Shown in pieces: positions 20,520 to 32,189 of a stretch of DNA of 64,000 nucleotides. The notes beneath the pieces are model-generated. The model saw nothing but the letters and a program-made list of their open reading frames with translations. It ran no database searches and was not told the origin of the DNA. Position 1 is the first letter of the stretch; every line of letters begins with the position of its first letter. The translations under genes and the position numbers were made by a program. The DNA comes from Plenodomus lindquistii (Eukaryota > Ascomycota > Dothideomycetes > Pleosporales > Leptosphaeriaceae). The stretch spans positions 1,116,001 to 1,180,000 of the forward strand of contig JANUWI010000005.1 in the NCBI GenBank assembly GCA_025504975.1, written 5' to 3'.

Positions 20520-22766
20520 CTAGCGCAATTTGATGGTCTTTGGCACACCGCAACCTTCCACTCGCTCTTCGCCATGCCAGTAACATTGTGAGCCAGGTTG
20601 GGTAAAGTAGCATCCACGAAATCGATCTGCGCCATGAAGATAGCATTCCCCAACGACTCTGAAGCGATTTACCCCTATGTTTTGTAATGCGAAGGGCATT
20701 GACGCACCCTCGAGGTACCAGATCGAAGCTCCGTCGAGAATATCGTATGAAGAAAATCCCAGGGACTGCATTGTCTCAAAGAGTCTGCTCTCCCGACCTT
20801 GGTAGATGTACTGCTCTTTGAAGATTGCGAGCTCTCCCGGGTTGAAGCAATATTCTTGTGAGCTACTAGACTTCAAGCTCCACTCTGTTTTGGGACGATA
20901 TAGGGAGCGCCATGGCTTCTTGGCTTGCTGCACTGCTAGTGGGAAATGACAAATTTGAGTGCGGGACCCATCACTCTGAACGATGGACTGATCACTTGGA
21001 TCGCGGTACTGGAGCGTAGAGATTGCTGGTATCGAATCGTTTGCGTTTGGTGCCATGATGTGCTCAGCTTCCCACGTATGGCACAAGTCTGAATTATTTG
21101 AAGCAACCATGGGAGGATGAGTGTGGAGCTGGAATCGATCGAGACCGAATTGGGGTATATACTGAGGGTCCGTTGCGTCCAAATATGTCGATACTATGTT
21201 TTGGAATTAGCTCCAAGAATTCCAACTGAAATTTTCACGCTTTCGAAAGAATGCCAGCACTGGCGGATCTCCGTAGTTGATATTCAAGGACTCAGAAAAC
21301 TTCGATAGGGCGGTTGGAAGCAGGTCTGGAAAATTAACCCGGGAGAAGCTTTGGTCTTCATCAGCGCGTCATGCAACGACATCCAAACATATTCCAGATG
21401 CATTCAACTCCGGCGAAGTGTTCCATGTAGTTGGTATCGTATCGGTATCTTTGGGTAGAATTTGAGAGCATTCGTCGAACCAATCGAGCCATATTTGTCT
21501 TTCATTGGGACCGTTTGGGCTGACTTGGCTAGCAAAATATGGGTTCAGGGGCTCAGGGGCGGTGGGGATAGACCAGTCCGGAGCCCATGAGGGCAATGTA
21601 GCCTGAACGTAGTCGTCGCAAGAAGTTTGAGGTAAGAACGAGAGAAGATGTAGCGACTTTTGGGATGTGATCAGATGAATAGCCACCTGTAGACACACTT
21701 AACTGAAAGTCAACTGATAGTCTGGTTTCAGAGTGATCGCGGTGCTGTCGCTCAGTAGCCCGAGTATGGCGAAAACCTTATCACGCGGGTCACTTACTTG
21801 GCAGCCGCGACCTACAAGCAGAGCTGAGAGTAAGTCTATGCAAGCAGGTTTCTGATGCATCATACATCGGTAAATGCTTGGGATACTGCCAGAGCTTGTA
21901 CATGGCTCCCAGTACAACTGTCTGAGTCTCTGCCATGACAGCGACGACCAGTCCAAACTTTTGGAGCCAATAATGAAGATTGCTCGCTTAGCAAAGATGA
22001 CCTCTTCAAGTATCCACACCCGGTGGAACCATGGACGATTCAACAGTTCGCGCATGTCGTGTACGCACAACGCTGCATCTATGCCTGTCATGCTTTCGGA
22101 CGTGGTCTTTCCAAGGTAGTTGAGCATGCGATCGCATGCTGGCGATGACTCTCCCGCGTAGATCAACACCTGTGCTGCTCGTGCATATATGTTCTTCATC
22201 ATGGACACTTGGTGTGTTCTCTCCTTATCGCTCGACTGCTGGATACAGATTGGGTCAATCCAGATATGACGACTGAAACCTGTGTGCCGGATACGCCTCA
22301 AGGCCATGTCGCAGTTGACGGTAATCTTCAAAGTCTTTTGAGGACGATATAATGATCCTGCCAGGTCTCAATTGCCGTGTTCATCTGCCCAGGTATACGA
22401 TATGGCCTCATAAATCGGGTAGTCGTCTATATCTGCTTGGTAGATGTGGCATACTAGGTTGTCATCGAACTTCCCAGGAAACAGCTGCATGAGACGTATA
22501 TGGCCAAATCGCTCCAGGTCTATCGGCGTATGCTCATAGTCGTCATTTGTGTGATAAAAGCTCTCTTCAGACGCCGCAGCTAACGGCCCACTGAGATTGT
22601 GTCGAGTACTTTGCAATCTCAATGGGATTCTCGGGTTGACAGCAGAAGCCTGAACGCTCGCTGTCATGGCCAACTCGGTAGGCTCCAGCCTGATGGAGGC
22701 ACCGCAACCCATACAGGTCCAAACGTCGTCGTAAGCTCAAAGATCCGGCTTTGAACAAATACATGC
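20520..22766 (-). pseudogene. HET-domain gene broken by five in-frame stops
   Basis: One continuous reading frame runs from about 22766 to TAG at 20520 with no frameshift but five internal stops: TGA 22739-22737, TGA 22370-22368, TAA 21701-21699, TGA 21371-21369 and TAA 21209-21207. Between them the HET (PF06985-type) domain is plain: IYEAISYTWADEHGN, HIWIDPICIQQSSDKERTHQV, ARAAQVLIYAGE, PWFHRVWILEEV and SDPRDKVFAILGLL. The C-terminal block VVGECYLHGADRF and the ending KTIKLR match the intact-length relatives at 51-56 kb, so the last TAG is the natural end. No GT-AG intron would remove the stops I checked. HET proteins control heterokaryon incompatibility; this copy should be inactive. Each stop can come from CAA or CGA by C-to-T change. 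The true start was not found. Confidence 0.85.
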
Positions 22767-23336
22767 CCCATTACGGCTGATGATTCGTACGGTCGTTTGA
22801 CTTTTATCAATAGAGATAGGGTACGAATGGTGATGATCATCTGGGATACCTTATGGGTCTCCAAAAGGACACCAGGCTGAACGTTCGCCAAGCAATCGCA
22901 TGCATGTCTGACATTGGGCTGTGTGTGCTGGGCTTAGCAGTAACACATCAGTTTTGTAGGGCTAACTATCGACCTGTTGTGCTCTAACGGACAGTTCACG
23001 ACTGCATAAATCCATCGTCAAAGAGCTGCTTGTTGCTCCGGCTGCACCAAATCTTGTGACGGCAGCATTCCGTCGAGGCAAATTCACACGGTATTTGACA
23101 AAACGAATAATACGTCTCGAAGGCAATGGCACAAATTGAGTGACAGTAGAACAGAACAGTCCATGGCGACCGACCCTCATTGACCCTTACCCGCTACCGG
23201 TAGCCCCACCACACTAGCGCCGGAGATTAGAGCTAAGCACCACTCGACCCGCATCATACCTCGCGCGCAACCTACTAATCACCATGTCGCCTCGGTCTCG
23301 CATCGTGGCCACCATTCATGCCCCAATACACCCGCA
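22767..23336. other. Divergent spacer upstream of the WD40 gene
   Basis: About 570 bases between the HET relic and the WD40 gene. It holds the promoter and leader of the latter, including an upstream ORF listed separately. Confidence 0.5.
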
Positions 23337-23340
23337 ATGA
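23284..23340 (+). promoter_or_regulatory. Upstream ORF overlapping the WD40 gene start (ATGA)
   Basis: An 18-codon frame (MSPRSRIVATIHAPIHPQ) ends with TGA whose first two bases are the TG of the main start codon, forming an ATGA overlap. If it lies in the transcript it should govern initiation by re-initiation or leaky scanning. An in-frame extension of the main gene is excluded because the frames differ. Confidence 0.5.
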
Positions 23341-25589
23341 GCTCCTCGCAGGTCCCCACCAGTCCGCCCAACGACGACGAGCTCCCGCGAACAATTGTGT
23401 ACGATCCGAACGACCCGTTCTGGCGAGATACCGAGGATGATGAGGATGATGACGACATGGACTTTGTGCCTGCAGAGAGTGGCAGCGGCGAGGAGGGAGA
23501 CGAGGGAGACGAGGGAGAAGTGAGCTTTCATGGTCAGTAGCTGTCACGTGAAGGGGTATGAGGAAATGAATGCTAATGTTAGGCAAGATGCCGCAGAGCG
23601 GTTGAGTAATCTGAGTGGAGTGGAGATATCGTTTGACTACCCCGATGACGACGATGCCGACGACAATGAAGAAGACGATGACGACGAGGATGGAGAGGGC
23701 GAGGACGACGATCAGGATGAAGGAGAAGGACAGGCCGCGGAAGGAGCCAGGCGGCCAGTCTATATCACGAGGGACCAGATTATGCAATTGCTTGGACACG
23801 CAGGACTTGGAAGGATATTCGCACAGGACTTCACCCCTGGCGCAGCCCGACGAGCAGCACGTCGTGGACGCGATGATGATGACGAAGAAGAGGAAGACAG
23901 CGATCCTGTCATTGCGGCCAGGAGATCGCGCCGTCGCCGAGACGGCGGTCCTTACGGCCGCGCAGCCTTTGAGCCTGTCCCCAATGAGAAGGGGCGAGAG
24001 CTGATGGAGGGTGGCAACTTTGGGTCAAATCCACGGTCAGAGGATACTATCAAGAGGAAGAAGAGAGTGGCGTATGACATAATGAGGCGCGAACTGGGTC
24101 TTGGAAGTGATGGACGTCAGAAGAATGCCACATCCCTGTTGAAGCAAGACATGATACCTGAATCGGTCGCCGACACAATCATTCACTACAATGCGCGATG
24201 CTACTCTGGACAATTCTCCGACGACGGAAACTTCTTCTTCTCCTGTGCTCAGGACTTCAGGGTGCGCATGTACGATACATCGAATCCCTATGACTGGAAG
24301 TACTACAAGTCTGTAGTCTACCCCTACGGCCAATGGACAATCACAGATGCTTCACTCAGCCCCGACAATCGCTTCTTGGCATACAGTTCTATTCGAAGTA
24401 TCGTATGCTTAGCTCCAACCGATCCAGACAACGAGTCTGAGCCTAATCTGCTTGACTTTGCCAACATCGGCGGTAACACGCCTCGTGGCTTCCACACATA
24501 CTTTGGAGTAAGCCAATTTTATTGCCATATACACCTATCATACTAACCCCAATTCTCCAGATTTGGTCTATCCGTTTCTCTGGCGATGGCCGCGAAATCG
24601 TTGCAGGCACAGGCGACAACTCCGTCTACGTTTACGACATTGAGCGCCGCCAATCAGTCCTCCGCATTCCCGGTCACGAAGACGATGTCAATGCTGTCTG
24701 CTTCGGTGACTCTCAATCCCCTCACATTCTATACTCTGGCTCCGACGACACGACCCTCAAAGTCTGGGATCGCCGCAGTATGGGCGATGGCCGCGAAGCC
24801 GGCGTTTTCTTCGGCCACACCGAAGGTCTTACATACGTCGACAGCAAAGGTGATGGCCGCTACGTGCTAAGTAACGGCAAAGACCAGACCGCTAAACTGT
24901 GGGATCTGCGGAAAATGATGAGTAAGGAGAAGGCAGACACCATAGACCCCAACGCCTACACTACCCGCTTCGAGTACCGCTCCAGTGCCTACGATGAGGA
25001 TGACTTCCGCCCACATCCCCATGACAGCTCCGTGGTCACCTTTCGTGGTCACAAGGTCCTCAAGACCCTCATTCGCTGCCACTTTTCGCCGCCGGGCAGC
25101 ACGGATAGTCGATATGTTTACTCGGGTAGTGCTGACGGGAGCGTGTATATCTGGAATCTGGATGCGACATTGGCCGGAAAAGTCAACGTGCTCAAGGCTA
25201 CGAAGAACTCGAGACCTCGGGATCCGGATCTGCTAGCGGAGACGTATGATTACTGGGGCAGGAACGGGGGAAGCTGGATGACGTGTGTCCGAGATGCAAG
25301 TTGGCATCCCAACGCACCGCTCATTGCTGGTAAGCTATGCTCTTTTCACACCCTGGGGTTTACTTGAGCTAACATGTAATCAGCGACATCATGGAATGGC
25401 TGGGGCACATCCCAAGGCACATGCACAGTACACTCATGGAATGACGGCGCTGAAGATGACGAGGCGGAACCCCAAGTCGGGCGCCGAGTCAATGCGCAGC
25501 TTCAGCATGATGAGAGGCTGTATCGTGCAGCGGAGGGCCGGTCAAGGAGACAGCCTATGTGGTACGATGAGATGATGGACGATGAGTGA
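23337..25589 (+). CDS. DCAF11/WDR23-type WD40 protein (CUL4-DDB1 substrate receptor)
   Basis: Four exons give about 696 residues. Intron 1 lies near 23533-23587; two donor/acceptor pairs both keep the frame. Introns 2 (24508..24560, with a TACTAAC branch) and 3 (25330..25383) are clear. The N-terminal third is extremely acidic with Arg-rich patches. Then come WD40 repeats with the family's particular order: NARCYSGQFSDDGNFFFSC, GHEDDVNAVCF, LYSGSDDTTLKVWDRRSM, GHTEGLTYVDSKGDGRYVLS, KDQTAKLWDLRKM, TFRGHKVLKTLIRCHFSP and VRDASWHPNAP. These match DCAF11/WDR23, which presents substrates (in animals the Nrf2-type factors) to the CUL4-DDB1 ubiquitin ligase. WDRR and WDLR are DDB1-binding WDxR motifs. 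A nuclear role is likely. The fungal substrate is unknown. Confidence 0.9.
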
Positions 25590-26077
25590 AGTGCGATTGA
25601 AAAGGGCTGATTTGGCGTAGGATCCCTATGGATGAGTGATACGCTGGGGCTCAGAGGGCAGATCGTGGGTCGTTGAGGTTTGGTATATAATTTGCGGCAT
25701 TTCCTAGGGGTTCAACGGCGTTTAGGGATATCTGTAAATGTTGATTTACGAAGGTCAATACGGTCGTCGTTCCGAGGCTTATTAATAGCCCAGAAGCATC
25801 ACGATTTCTTCGACGTGCAATAAATGTCTATCTTGGAACATGATGTCAGGTATGCGCATGCATGTATTTGGATATAGTCAAACGCCCGCTTCCCCAGCCC
25901 CTATATGGTACAGCCGTCTTCCCAGTGTGCGACCTCCTATCATTACTGATATGTGATGCTTTTGGTGCTAATCCAGTCCCTCATCTCCAGGCCGTGCCCA
26001 AGTGGTGTACAGGTCGAGTCACCGCGCTGGTGACCAATGCTGATGCAAGAAAGAAGAATAGAGTGCGATGGGAGCGT
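25590..26077. other. Convergent spacer
   Basis: About 490 bases between the converging WD40 and SSS1 genes, presumably both 3' UTRs. No gene was seen. Confidence 0.5.
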
Positions 26078-26455
26078 CTATGAGCCTCCGACGAGGATAT
26101 TGTTTACGGGGATGTGGACGAGCTTGACAATGTATCCAATGACGCCTGGGAGATTGTAAGTAGAGCGCCCTTGGCCATGTCGATGGGAGTGAAGACTGAC
26201 CCATGATCAGGAAACCGATTCCGACTGCTTGCGAGATGCGGATGAACTCCTTCTTGTCGGGCTCTGATAGGGCGTTAGTGGTTGGATGGGTGAGGATCGT
26301 GTTGGGCGACCATACTGGTGCAGCGGTTCATGAACAGAGTGCCCTCCTTAAGGAACTCTGCGGGCATACTGTGCGCCTGTTAGCCATGCCTCTCTCTTGG
26401 AAAGGAAAAGCCCCCCAGGATATGCGTACTCGGCAAACTCCTTGACGTTCTCCAT
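26078..26455 (-). CDS. SSS1: Sec61 gamma subunit (Sss1), four-exon gene
   Basis: Four very small exons (26455..26430, 26368..26316, 26263..26201, 26145..26078) join in phase to exactly 70 codons, or 69 residues. The product begins MENVKEFADMPAEFLKEG, continues FMNRCTKPDKKEFIRISQ and ends with the single membrane anchor and the invariant HIPVNNILVGGS tail. This is the SecE/Sec61 gamma family, the tail-anchored clamp of the ER translocon. Donors are GTACGC, GTATGG and GTCAGT, and a CTAAC branch precedes the first acceptor. The longest open stretch is too short to be noticed without splicing. It converges on the WD40 gene and is divergent from the RRM gene, with about 970 bases between the starts. 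Confidence 0.95.
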
Positions 26456-27428
26456 GGCGCCTGATGCGTGCGTTATATGGGCGAGATGCGGGTTTGTATT
26501 ATCGAGGGAGTCGAAGAGTCAATTGATCGGAGGCGTGAATGTTGGTCGGGCAGCTTGCTCGCCAGTTCGGAGGGCAAGGGCAATCTGGCCTTGCGGAGAA
26601 AGCCGACTGCGGTTAGATCATCGCCAAGCGCTCTAGCGTCCTGCACCCGAGCTCTAGCTTCGTCGTCACGTCTCCTTGACTTCCTCCACTCCATCATCAG
26701 AGCGCCGCCTCGTCCCGTCTCGATCCGCCTGTCCCGTTGCTGCAGGTTTGTCGCAGAGGCTTGCTATCCACTAACACGCAGTCACGTTACCACGAACATT
26801 CACTGCAGCCGACACTGCGCATACACGACCAACGCGCGCCCAGAGGAAAGCGAGCGCGATCTAGCTTGGGATTGAAGAGCTTACTCCCACTGTCCATTCC
26901 TTCTCATTCCTGGTAGCGCACAGAGTCGTGCCTTATCAATTCGCTGGGAGCTTGTATCACCAAACGCACGCTTTGCGCAAACTGTACTGGGGAGACTGGA
27001 GAGGAACACGCAAGCGCTCGAGTCAGGCTGAGCTGCACATTACTTTCACCACATACACACATCCTGTACCTTTTACGTCTCCGCATCTGCCAGAGGCGAT
27101 CGGACTGTTGCATTCTTGCCTCTCAGCTGTCTGTCTGGACTTTGTTACCTTCGCCTCGACAGCGGCACTGTACGTATGGCCTCACTTTGCGCGATCTTTT
27201 GTTCTTTTCCTGGGCCGTCGCATCGCAATGGGCAGCATGCGGGACTACGCTTTCTACTACACCTCCACCATCCTGTCATATAATTTACTGATCAGCATAC
27301 CTTGTACAGAGTTGCTTGTACTTTGGCCATTGATACCGGCACATCAAGTATCTAAGAGCCAATCAAACAGAAATCCCTGGATCTTTCCTTTACCGCTTAC
27401 TGCAGTTGATTGAAGCACTACAGCAGAC
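26456..27428. other. Divergent promoter region SSS1 / RRM gene
   Basis: About 970 bases between two divergent starts. A 161-codon frame (26928..27413) ends just before the RRM start, but it has no recognised domain and is probably leader sequence of that gene. Confidence 0.5.
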
Positions 27429-28805
27429 ATGGCTGACGAACACGACTTCGACATCGACATCTACGGCGATGACCAAGATCCGAATGCACAGCAAGACGCG
27501 CCTCAGACCGAATCAGATGCGCCAAAGACAGACTCGAACGGCAATGCAAACGGCGCAACGGACGATGCCAAGACGCAAGGCGGTGACGCGCAGATGAAGC
27601 AGGACGCCCCAGGTGAGGCGACAAACGGCGACAAACAACACGACACCAGCACACAACAGATTGCCAGTACTGGCGGCTCCGCGGGCCAGGACGTACATCG
27701 GCAAGCGCCACAGAAGCAAGGCATGAAGCGCAAGCAAGGCGAGGATGACGACAGACCGACGGATCCTGGTGCTACAGCCGCCCTCATGGTAAATGATGTG
27801 AACTGGTGGATTAGTGAGGAGGATATTCGCGGATGGGCTAACCAGAGCGGGTGTGAAGACGAACTTGTCGAGGTCACGTTTAACGAACACAAGGTCAACG
27901 GCAAGAGCAAAGGGTGAGCAACCTGCGTCAACTCTTGGTTGAAACTTACTGACTTTCAATAGTCAAGTCTACGTCCAATTACAAACACCGCAAGCCGCAA
28001 CCGCTCTAAAGCACCAGATCGATAACCTTTTCAAGGACCAAGCCCACACAAAGAAGCCAACGGCCATTTTCAACCCTCCGCACGTCAACCCTTTCAAGAC
28101 GCTACCTAAGGAAGTACCGGCTCGCGATAAGGGTAGGAACGATCGAGCGACCTCTGGCAATTACGGCAATCAAGGCACCGGTAACTATAACAGAGGAGGC
28201 GGCTACAACAACAACCGTGGGAACTTCAACAGCAACAGAGGCAACAACATGGGTTACCAAAACAACCGCAACTTCCCCAACCCAGTAGGGGGGCCCATGG
28301 GCAACAACATGGGCGGCGGCTACGGAGCTCAAGCGCCCATGAACGGCTTCAACAACCCCATGGCCGGCGGTATGAACAACTTCGGAGGCTTCAACAACCG
28401 CGGCGGCATGATGGGCAATAACATGCGCGGCGGCATGAACAACCGCGGTCGAGGCGGTGGCATGGGTATGAATGGCATGGGCGCAAATCCAATGGCCATG
28501 GGCATGCCAATGGCGAACAATATGATGGGCATGGGCGGCAACATGATGGGTATGGGTGGCAACATGGGTATGATGGGAGGCATGGGTACGTCGAGAAGAT
28601 TTCATACTCTGACTCGTGACTTATTCACTATTACTTTCCTCACATGGTCGAGCACCTTGCTAACGTGGGCATCACAGGCGGCGGCGGCTTCGGTGGCAAC
28701 CCTCAAGGCTTCAATCCAGGTTTCTTCCAGGGCAATCAGGGCGGCGGCGGTAACGACGGTAGCTGGCAGAACCCTCATGGCGCCAAACGACCTCGTCCAG
28801 AGTAG
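27429..28805 (+). CDS. CPSF6-like RRM protein with Gly/Asn/Met-rich tail
   Basis: Three exons (27429..27913, 27963..28585, 28678..28805) give 411 residues. The N-terminus is acidic and Gln/Asp/Asn-rich (DFDIDIYGDD). An RRM follows (about residues 115-190): ALMVNDVNWWISEEDIRGWA, then the RNP1-like KSKGQVYVQL across intron 1. This RRM form resembles the large subunit of cleavage factor Im (CPSF6/7), which binds 3' processing complexes. The rest is low-complexity, with Gly-Asn-Arg repeats, then Gly-Met-Asn repeats, and a basic C-terminus HGAKRPRPE. Arg-Gly motifs suggest methylation and condensate formation, by inference. Nuclear mRNA 3'-end processing is the likeliest role; a general RNA-binding role cannot be excluded. 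Confidence 0.8.
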
Positions 28806-30152
28806 AAGTCTGGGTCTCCGCATCTCACTGCTCCGCGGGAATGCCCTCGATGCCGCGAGAAGCAATGCCTTTGGCCGAGAGACCCTACTCTTGCACCCGA
28901 CACTATATGCTTTTATTGCGTGAGAAAGGCGGGATCTTAATCGTACGGCAGAGTGTGTATTGTGTTGGATCGCCTGCCAACCGGAGGTCATGACGAACAG
29001 CGACGTCTGTGCATTGATCTCAAAAAGGCCTTTTTGTTCAAGGTGTTCTTGGAGTTACATATTGCTGGTCTTCCTGGGTGTTTTCTGGGGCATGTAGGGA
29101 ATCACAACCGCTTTTCCTCTGGCATCTTGTCTCGTCGGCTTTCCATCATTCTCTGTCTTCCCCTTCATTGTCATGAACCATAATCATCTTTGTATAACAC
29201 CATCCACCGTAGCGAGTCTGCACGAACCCAAAAAATCCTTCACAGACGTGAAGAAAACACTCAACTGTACAATACCATCGCAAAACAAACACATCCAACG
29301 TGATTAAAGTAAAGAAAAGAATGAAAAAATTGATAGTATACGCCCAATGCCACTTTGTAGCTCGAAACCCTTGGTGGAAGAATTTCCACCAGGCTTAATT
29401 TGGATCCTAGGCCCGCGCACCACACCCTGCAATGTACATGATCCAGAATCCGGGGTTCTGTTTAACCAAACTAAACCAAAATGTTTCGAAACTCGTTCGC
29501 GGATGCTCGGCCCAATCTAATAAATCAACGCCGAAACATTTGTTCTTTCACCTTCTCCTTCTTCTTCGAGAAGAAAAAAAGGGCTTCTCCCGCATCCGCT
29601 GGGTTCCGTACCGGTACTCCGGTCGTGATCGCATAAAATGATAAAACCATGTTGTCTACCTTGTATTTACCAGGGTAAGTTAGGTGGAGTGGAAGATGTT
29701 GCATGACGCTCCTCTTCCAATTTACGCACCCGTTTGTAAAATAAAAAAAAAGGACGCTAGGTCTCATGCGGTGGTATTTCGGTGGCGCATGGGTGGTTGG
29801 AGATATACAGTAGCATGTATATGAGGGGTCGCATTTAATCTGTTTGGTACAATTTTTTACGTTCTTATTGGTGACTGGTGAGGGGACATGGAGAGTAAGT
29901 GTGGTGGCGAGCACGTGTGTGAAATTACGAGGTGAGTGGATTTTCGGAGGCGAGAAAGTAATTTGTACATGGGGGATATTGTGCCGAAGGGGGAAGGGAG
30001 GGGGGGAAACCTGGGTGGTGGATAGGTGGGTGGGTGGGTATATGATGGAGGAGGGCCTTGCGGCTGTTGATGGTTGTGTGAGGAATTTCGATCTCGCTCG
30101 CTCTCGTTGGCTATCTTTTGGGATTGAGAGATAATTATAGTGATTTGTTAAG
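28806..30152. other. Intergenic region before the endoglucanase
   Basis: About 1.35 kb with no supportable gene. The later part, just before the endoglucanase, has long G-rich purine tracts (about 29975-30017), which may be promoter elements. The start includes the RRM gene 3' UTR. Confidence 0.5.
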
Positions 30153-32189
30153 ATGAGGATTTTGCGTACGACAACGGCGGCGGCGCTGATGCTGAATGGT
30201 GGAGTGGTTGTTGGTCAAGGTATTCATTCTCCTTCTCTCTGCACTGTTTATCATACAAGCCACCACATCAAGTGTAATGGTAATCAACTGACACAGGGAA
30301 CAGCGAACAACGGCACAGGCGTAACATGTCCCTCGAACGCCAAATTCTCCCCTGTATCCGCGGGGACATTTTTCGCGAATATGAATCCAGGATGGAATCT
30401 AGGGAATACACTTGATGCCATTGAGACAGAAGGAGACTGGAATAATCCTCCCGTTGTCGCTGCGACTTTTGATGATGTTAAGAAAGTCAGTACAGTACCA
30501 CCCCGAATCTACCTAAACTCCCCATATCGCCTTCTTGTTCACACCCGCTCCGACCAATCCCTTCTAACCACAAACAACACAGGCTGGTTTCAAATCCGTC
30601 CGCATACCCGTAACATGGACGTACCACTCCACGACCACAAGCCCAACCTGGACCCTCGACCCAACCTGGCTAACTCGCGTCTCCACCGTAATCGACATGG
30701 CCCTCGCCCGCAACTTCTACGTCCTCGTCAACATCCACCACGACTCCTGGACCTGGGCCGATCTAACCTCGTCTTCCACAAACGTCACGCAAGTGGAAGA
30801 GCGACTGGGCGCACTATGGTACCAAATTGGCACAAAGTTGGCGTGCAAAGGGGAGAAGGTGGCGTTTGAGACGATCAACGAGATCCCGGGGACGACGGCG
30901 GAGCATGGCGCTGTGATTAACAGGCTCAATGAGATTATGCTAAGGGAGGTGAATAGAGCGGGGGGCTTCAATCCGCAAAGAGTTGTTAATCTGGTGGGGG
31001 CTGGGGAGGATGGGTATAAGACGATCAATTGGTTCAAGAAGCCTGAGGGAAGTTGGAAGAATCCTTGGGGGATTCAATATCATTATTACTCGCCTTGTAA
31101 GTCTCCGTTTATCTTTGCCTTCCTCCCTCCCAATCTCCCTACCACTCTCCTGCCTGGGTCTTCATACCGAAAAGTCCAAAGACACAACTGAACAAGCACT
31201 AATCGTGACATCAAAAAGATGACTTCGTCTTCGCCGCCTGGGGCAAAACAACCTGGGGCTCGGCCGCCGACAAAGCCTCGCTCGAAACAGACATATCCTC
31301 TGTCCGCGGAAACTTCTCCTCCATCCCCCTTGTAATCGGCGAATGGGCCGTCTCCCCCGTCGCAACAGAAACCTCTGCGCGCTGGCGCTACTTTGACTTT
31401 TTCGTGCGCACCGCCGCAAAATACAACACCACAACCGTACTCTGGGACAACGGCGCCGACTTCCTCAACCGCGCAACACATCTCTGGCGCGATCCCGTGG
31501 CACTGGACATCTACCAGAACGCGGTCAAGGGGATCCCAAATGCACTGCCTGATAGCACAACAGACGGGTCAACAACACAGTACAGTTCCGCGTATCTATA
31601 CCAGCGCAGCAATGCTTCCGTCACCGCGCAAACCCTTCCATTTCTCTTCAACGGAAACACGCTGTCTAAAATCGCACTCGGAAGTAAACAGCTCGCAAAG
31701 GGAAAGGACTACACCGTAGCAGGGGAGAGTATAACGTTCACCGCGCCGTTTTTGAAAACTGTGCTTACGCCCACTGCACCCACTGGGTCGCTGGCAAATC
31801 TCACCCTAACGTTTAATCGTGGTGCGGCGCTTACGGTTAATATCCTCAAATACGACGTCCCGACACTCAATGCGACGACGATACCGCTCCCGACTACATC
31901 GGCCGACACGCTGATCCCGATCACATGGAAGGGCCAGAACAGGCCTGCGACTATCAAGGCGGTCAAGAGTGATGGGTCGTTGCTTATGGATGAGTGGACG
32001 TCGGTTTTGCCGCCGCTGCAGCAGGGAAGGCTAACGTATGCGAACCATTTTGATTGGGATAAGGATGGTGTGATTCTCAAGGCGGCCGTGTTTGATGCGG
32101 TTAGGGCGGCGGGGAAGGCGACGACGTTTACGATTGAGTTGTATCCTAGGGAGCCGGGAAATAGCGTGGTTGTCACGGTTACTGTTTAG
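30153..32189 (+). CDS. Secreted GH5 endoglucanase with Ig-like (CBM_X2) and CBM46-type modules
   Basis: Three exons (30153..30485, 30583..31096, 31219..32189) give 605 residues. A possible extra intron near 30219-30299 does not fit the phase, so that stretch is kept coding. A signal peptide (MRILRTTTAAALMLNGGVVV) leads. The GH5 barrel shows MNPGWNLGNTLDA, GFKSVRIPVTW, LVNIHHDSW, the acid/base Glu in FETINEIPG (about residue 211) and the nucleophile Glu in LVIGEW (about residue 322). After about residue 385 come an Ig-like X2 module (SKIALGSKQLAKGKDYTV) and a C-terminal module (DEWTSVLPPLQQGRLTY) like CBM46. This trio is best known from bacterial Cel5B enzymes. It should cut beta-1,4-glucan or xyloglucan outside the cell. 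Module names for the C-terminal half are from recollection of family patterns. Confidence 0.88.

Noticed and set aside
19876..20646. 256-codon minus-strand frame
   Set aside because: It overlaps the end of the HET pseudogene in another frame and shows no recognisable domain.
26928..27413. 161-codon frame just upstream of the RRM gene
   Set aside because: No domain is recognised, codon use looks random, and its position fits the promoter and leader of the RRM gene.
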